Assembly (NCBI RefSeq): GCF_000003815.2
Contig: NC_049989.1
Coordinates: 11,239,273 to 11,303,272, forward strand
DNA from: Branchiostoma floridae
Taxonomy: Eukaryota > Chordata > Leptocardii > Amphioxiformes > Branchiostomatidae
DNA: 64,000 bases
Reading direction: 5' to 3'
Part shown: positions 59,201 to 64,000 of the stretch, piece after piece
Layout of the letters: each line of letters begins with the position of its first letter
Position numbering within the stretch: the first letter of the stretch is position 1
The notes under the pieces: model-generated
What the model saw: the letters and a program-made list of their open reading frames with translations, nothing else
What the model was told of the DNA's origin: nothing
The model's database searches: none
Position numbers and translations under genes: made by a program

Positions 59201-59348
59201 GCTTGTGATATCTAGCTTTTAAGTAGTAAACTAATTTACTGAGGTAAGGCTGTGTGCAAATGAGTTTATACCTACCCGATCGTTTAGGCCTGGCCTGTAC
59301 ACGGCACGCTCCCAACACGAGGCACAGAAACATCAGCACAACTCTCAT
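56237..59348 (-). CDS. Small secreted protein, 3 exons, 123 aa
   Basis: Exons 59276-59348, 57059-57133 and 56237-56460 join at phase 1 and sum to 372 nt. The first is a signal peptide (MRVVLMFLCLVLGACRVQA); an in-frame ATG 24 nt upstream is an alternative start. Exon 2 carries two cysteines 23 residues apart (CKAILAEVNDGHWKDMPKDI then INEC) that could form one disulfide. The last exon is helical and ends ADHGKTWKP. The gene ending at 61587 also finishes with WKP, so they are probably related. Function unknown; a secreted helical ligand or structural peptide is a guess. Confidence 0.65.
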
Positions 59349-59376
59349 TTTCGGATCAACCTTGACACACATTGCG

Positions 59377-60063
59377 GAAGATTTCGCGCCAAAATAATTG
59401 TTAGGAGAAGAAAGACACCTCTTTTGATAGCAGCTGCCTCGGTCTTGTCGTTGTGTACATGTATTGTGGGCAGAAGCCAGGTCGCAGGTACAGATACGAC
59501 ACGGAGATAAGGTAAGATCTACGCTTCAGGCGTTTTTAGAGTTTGGAAAACAGCCCTATCCACTGACGCGGCAAGACCTTTCGTGCCAGCAAATAAGCAA
59601 AGTTGCTGTAACTCCGCAAAACCCACGCTGTTCACGCGGTCTTCACGTGAACAGCAAATCAAGCAGAAACGTTTAGAATCGAGCCGCCAAATGATTATTC
59701 TGGAACAGGTTGGGCTGCAGTTCAGTTAATTGTCGCTATGTGTATTCGTCTAGGTAACTTGACACAACCGCATTCTAAATACGGGCAAATAACACATGGC
59801 AAAGCCTTCTCATATATAAAGTAAGTGCAACCATGCCCATTTTTCAAACTCTTATTTACAAAGACATACTATTTGCTAATCTATGTTCCACACAGAACTA
59901 AGTAATTGGGGCACGCCTTTGACAGATCTTTAGTGTAATGTGTACTGACAAGACTATTAATTCTGACCAATAAAATTGCTGTTTACACCAGGAGCATTCA
60001 GGTGTGCAAGGAGCTTATGCCCGAGGGTAGGTGAGGGTATGAAGTAGGATTTTAGAAGCTTAC
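59377..60063. other. Intergenic, nothing recognised
   Basis: Unique-looking sequence without a supported gene or repeat. Confidence 0.35.
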
Positions 60064-60175
60064 CGAAACAGATACGCTTCGTTTCAGAGACATTCCTGAC
60101 GCGAACGTTCTTGTCCAGAATGACTTCTGTCAGTTTCAGTCCACCCTCAAGCCCGTTCATTTGGCTGGCCCGAAA
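60064..60175 (-). CDS. Possible isolated exon
   Basis: A 112 nt - strand segment with consensus acceptor (TTTCGCAG) and donor (GTAAGC) is open only in one frame, encoding MNGLEGGLKLTEVILDKNVR and ending phase 1. It could be an alternative 5' exon of the gene at 56237-59348, whose next exon is phase 1, or part of an unrecognised gene. Confidence 0.35.
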
Positions 60176-60780
60176 CTGCGAAAGTTTATGTTAAAAACTG
60201 TCGAGGTGCATTCGAAGTGAACAAATATCGAATGGCATTCAAAGTGTATTATAAGTTTATTTTAACTATTCTAACTGCTGTATGACCGCATTCTACGGCA
60301 TTCCAACATTATTCGAAACATTCTTATATCATTCGATGGAGAACCGAAATGTGGCCAAAAGAATATCTGGAATGCAGTTAGTTATTATATAATTTCTAGA
60401 ACAATCTGCGAATTCACAGGAATAGAAAAGAACTTTCATTCTGACGGCATTCCGGTTAATTTCTCTGTCGTTATGGTATCTACGGGCATCTAAATAGTGA
60501 TAATGTTGACAGATTCTAGTATATAACTTCAACATAGTACCTGAGTAGCGTTATTTTATTTATTGTACTTCCCATAAAAAAATGGTGGGGAGACAAAACA
60601 GGTGATACCACCTCTGCAAGTTGTCTCCCCGTTAATGTGAGAATACGTTTCCCCTGCTTAAACCTTTGTCTGTGTTGGTTGTGTCAACTGTCCAGTTGAC
60701 ATGGTCTCTGGGATAAATGGTTCAATAAGTTCAAGATCTAGAGAATTTTTATATTACTTTTGAAAATATCAAAATGCTTC

Positions 60781-61050
60781 CCACGTTTTTGTCGTGTAGC
60801 TAGGAGCAGTGCCCATCTCCGCATTTATAGCCCACGGGCCACACAGTAGTAACTAGCTATATAGTTCGCTACTGAGTGGTGTGTGTTCAACTCCCATACT
60901 CTTTGATTTCTCATAATGATGTAAGGTCATGATACTAATCATAGAAAGAAATGTGTAACATTAATATTTTTGAACGGTATTGCCCTCCTGGAGTTTCAAT
61001 TCCCGAATAAAAGGTGAACACCTTACTGCCTTGGCCATTGTACTGGTGAT
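60781..61050 (-). mobile_element. Diverged copy of the 4861-5127 SINE
   Basis: Shares 'gtgcccatctc', 'cgggccacaca' and 'ccatactcttt'-like blocks and a degraded tRNA head (ggccattgtactgg) with the SINE in MOXD1-like intron 3. Older copy, A and B boxes decayed. Confidence 0.6.
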
Positions 61051-61586
61051 AAGTTTTACATAAAAGAGAGAGAAACGTAGCAAAAAGACCATTAAGATGA
61101 TCCATTTTATTTACCAAACACTTCTCTTTACTAATTTCCAGTACTTTGGCTTGAAATCCACTAAACTTAATCATTATGATCTGTCTAAATGTAACATTTC
61201 TATAAGCTACGTTGTTAATTACTAAACGTTCAAGCTTAGATTACTACGTCAATGCGATGATCCTTTTCGAATTTTCTTGTAACGTTAAATCATGATCAAA
61301 ATCATCAAACGTGAAAATAGTACCCTTTCACTAACACCACATCCGTTTTGAAACCTACCGACATGAGATTCCCAAAATGTAACTGCAACTTATAATTATT
61401 GCTATGAACTATCTATTCTCGAATTCCGCAGTTATATCAAGTGAGTACCTAACCTACCTAAATAGCCATTCTGTGCTACTATAATACGTTTCCTTACATA
61501 TGAAGGTGCGTACACTCTACTCTTATTTTTTCAGGATTCAAAGATTTCATGATCATGTGAAGAGGATGTTTTGAACTTAGCATCCG

Positions 61587-63967
61587 TTATGGCTTCCATT
61601 CCTGTATTTTCTGCTGCTTTTCGTAGCGGTCCAGCCTGTCAGCCAGAGCCTCCATGTTTTTAGCAGTGTCCCGCACGAACTGCTCTACTGCCAGGACTAA
61701 GTCATCATCATCGGTCTTGCCCTTGTCAATGAAGTCTGAAATGATAACCCAAGCTGATCAGTGACATGGATGACATATTCTATCACATAACGATTAGATC
61801 ATCATCATAATATCTTTAGTTTTTGATACAATTGTACGAGGTACAAAGTATGGCTTCTACATAGCTACAGTTATATAGCTTAACTTTAAGGCATATCTAA
61901 CTAATACAGGAGTTGTAGTATGGAATAAGTTTCTTACAATCATTGTTGGCTTTTACAATCATTTGAGGAATTTCGAATGTCTAAACCTTCTTGATATATT
62001 TTCCTATATCTGCCATGCAGGGATTGTCACATGTCATGATGTATTTGAATTTGCACTTCAGGTCCATTGAGATAAATCCTTGTGTATAAAATGACAGCTT
62101 TCTGTGTCACAATAGACCGATCATATCTAAGAAAAATTAGAAGCACTAGAATTTCAGTCGAAAATCCAGTGACTTGTTTTGAAACTGGAGAGCAATTGAA
62201 CTTTCACATAATTACGTACAAAATTGCCGGATAATAAAAAGTAGACCATCGAGTTCTAATTTGAAAAATTGCTTCAATCTGAGACTCATAGCTTCTTAAT
62301 AGTGGCACGGTACTGTCAAAAAATGCAGATTTATCATCTTCGTAGAAGGCTTTTCCAGCATATAGATTTTTATGGCAACCATTGGCATTGATGTCAACAT
62401 GTTTGCCCTTCCCGTCAAAGGATGCACAACAACGGATTCAGATGCCTCACATCCAAATTTGTATAGAATATGTTCAGCTACATTTGTGCCAAATTCAATG
62501 CTATTAGACAAATCTGTACAATAAGTCTAATTTCCCATCTTCGTCTCTAGACTAGCACACGAATAAAACTGTTCCATACCAGCCATTATAAGTTTTAAAA
62601 CATACCCAATTTGTCCCCTCGGGTATCCTCCTCATGATCAGGCTCAACCTCTTCATCTGCTCCCCTNNNNNNNNNNNNNNNNNNNNNNNNNNNNNNNNNN
62701 NNNNNNNNNNNNNNNNNNNNNNNNNNNNNNNNNNNNNNNNNNNNNNNNNNNNNNNNNNNNNNNNNNNNNNNNNNNNNNNNNNNNNNNNNNNNNNNNNNNN
62801 NNNNNNNNNNNNNNNNNNNNNNNNNNNNNNNNNNNNNNNNNNNNNNNNNNNNNNNNNNNNNNNNNNNNNNNNNNNNNNNNNNNNNNNNNNNNNNNNNNNN
62901 NNNNNNNNNNNNNNNNNNNNNNNNNNNNNNNNNNNNNNNNNNNNNNNNNNNNNNNNNNNNNNNNNNNNNNNNNNNNNNNNNNNNNNNNNNNNNNNNNNNN
63001 NNNNNNNNNNNNNNNNNNNNNNNNNNNNNNNNNNNNNNNNNNNNNNNNNNNNNNNNNNNNNNNNNNNNNNNNNNNNNNNNNNNNNNNNNNNNNNNNNNNN
63101 NNNNNNNNNNNNNNNNNNNNNNNNNNNNNNNNNNNNNNNNNNNNNNNNNNNNNNNNNNNNNNNNNNNNNNNNNNNNNNNNNNNNNNNNNNNNNNNNNNNN
63201 NNNNNNNNNNNNNNNNNNNNNNNNNNNNNNNNNNNNNNNNNNNNNNNNNNNNNNNNNNNNNNNNNNNNNNNNNNNNNNNNNNNNNNNNNNNNNNNNNNNN
63301 NNNNNNNNNNNNNNNNNNNNNNNNNNNNNNNNNNNNNNNNNNNNNNNNNNNNNNNNNNNNNNNNNNNNNNNNNNNNNNNNNNNNNNNNNNNNNNNNNNNN
63401 NNNNNNNNNNNNNNNNNNNNNNNNNNNNNNNNNNNNNNNNNNNNNNNNNNNNNNNNNNNNNNNNNNNNNNNNNNNNNNNNNNNNNNNNNNNNNNNNNNNN
63501 NNNNNNNNNNNNNNNNNNNNNNNNNNNNNNNNNNNNNNNNNNNNNNNNNNNNNNNNNNNNNNNNNNNNNNNNNNNNNNNNNNNNNNNNNNNNNNNNNNNN
63601 NNNNNNNNNNNNNNNNNNNNNNNNNNNTCCCCTCCTTCCTCTTCAGCTGCCCCCCTGGTGTCTTCTTGCTCATCCTCCCCTCCTTCCTCTTCAGCTGCCC
63701 CCCTGGTGTCTTCTTCCTCATCCTCCCCTCCTTCCTCTTCAGCAGCTCCCCTGGTGTCTTCTTCCTCGTCCTCCCCTCCTTCCTCTTCAGCAGCTCGCCT
63801 GGTGTCTTCTTCCTCATCGTCCCCTCCTTCCTCTTCAGCAGCTCCCCTAGTGTCCTCTTCCTCATCCTCCCCTCCTTCCTCTTCAGCAGCTCCCCTAGTG
63901 TCCTCTTCCTCATCCTCCCCTCCTTCCTCTTCAGCTGCTCCCCTGGTTTCTTCTTCCTCATCCTCTC
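61587..63967 (-). CDS. Acidic-repeat secreted-family protein, partial
   Basis: The terminal exon (61587-61735) encodes DFIDKGKTDDDDLVLAVEQF, then a helical segment and QEWKP-stop. The preceding exon (62606-63967) starts and ends at phase 1, which selects the acidic frame: units of EDEEEDTRGAAEEEGG, 16 residues (48 bp), at least seven visible at the 5' side before the gap. It ends in a degenerate EEVEPDHEEDTRGDKLG. The 961 N gap hides most of the repeat and its true length. A signal-peptide exon is expected beyond 64000 by analogy with its neighbours. WKP end and phase-1 structure link it to the gene at 56237-59348. Confidence 0.55.
62667..63627. other. Assembly gap, 961 N
   Basis: The gap sits inside the 48 bp repeat exon, probably because the tandem units could not be assembled. 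Confidence 0.99.
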
Positions 63968-64000
63968 CTACATAGGATGAACAAGAGTAGTAATGTAGCA

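Noticed and set aside
62552-63961. Basic LKRKEGRMRK-type frame through the gap exon
   Set aside because: Exon phase at the donor and acceptor fits only the acidic frame; the basic frame also runs through the donor into the intron.

Overview
The window looks like genomic DNA of a marine invertebrate deuterostome, most likely a cephalochordate (amphioxus, Branchiostoma-like). The reasons are the intron-rich animal gene structure, several tRNA-derived SINEs and a high density of short foldback transposons. Species is inferred, not proven. Two assembly gaps are present (100 N at 44415-44514, 961 N at 62667-63627).

Region 1 (about 3.1-32.6 kb) is a complete MOXD1-like copper monooxygenase gene of the dopamine beta-hydroxylase family. 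It has 16 coding exons on the + strand and a canonical TATA box; exon phases close exactly and give a 650-residue protein with all copper-ligand motifs.

Region 2 (5275-23002) is a complete 17.7 kb Polinton/Maverick (adintovirus-type) element inserted in intron 3 of that gene, with about 300 bp terminal inverted repeats and a perfect 6 bp target duplication (GACGCG). All twelve recognised ORFs are open: ribonucleotide reductase small subunit, protein-primed DNA polymerase B with N-terminal zinc fingers, packaging ATPase, two small Polinton proteins, adenain-like protease, major capsid, basic core protein, penton, DDE integrase with chromodomain, a tandem PC4 protein and a Bcl-2 homologue. The virion/replication set is typical of the group; the RNR, PC4x2 and Bcl-2 genes look like virus-host interface genes for S phase, transcription and apoptosis control. 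Its cis-elements are unusual: DR1 nuclear-receptor sites in both TIRs, octamer (ATGCAAAT) sites in a ~400 bp tandem array and at the RNR and polB promoters, a 126 bp hairpin array between the convergent transcription units, and a single site that serves as stop codon, poly(A) signal and TATA box.

Region 3 (33-40.5 kb) is repeat-rich: a 4.3 kb CACTA/EnSpm-type element with GGTAAAT subterminal repeats, a minisatellite, a SINE and LINE relics.

Region 4 (40.5-64 kb, - strand) carries a loose cluster of small secreted helical-protein genes that share signal-peptide first exons, phase-1 introns and frequent 75 nt exons. One member lies in a segmental duplication and its sister copy has lost its two middle exons; another carries a 16-residue acidic repeat that runs through the assembly gap. 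MULE-type foldback elements with 9 bp target duplications are scattered through regions 1, 3 and 4.
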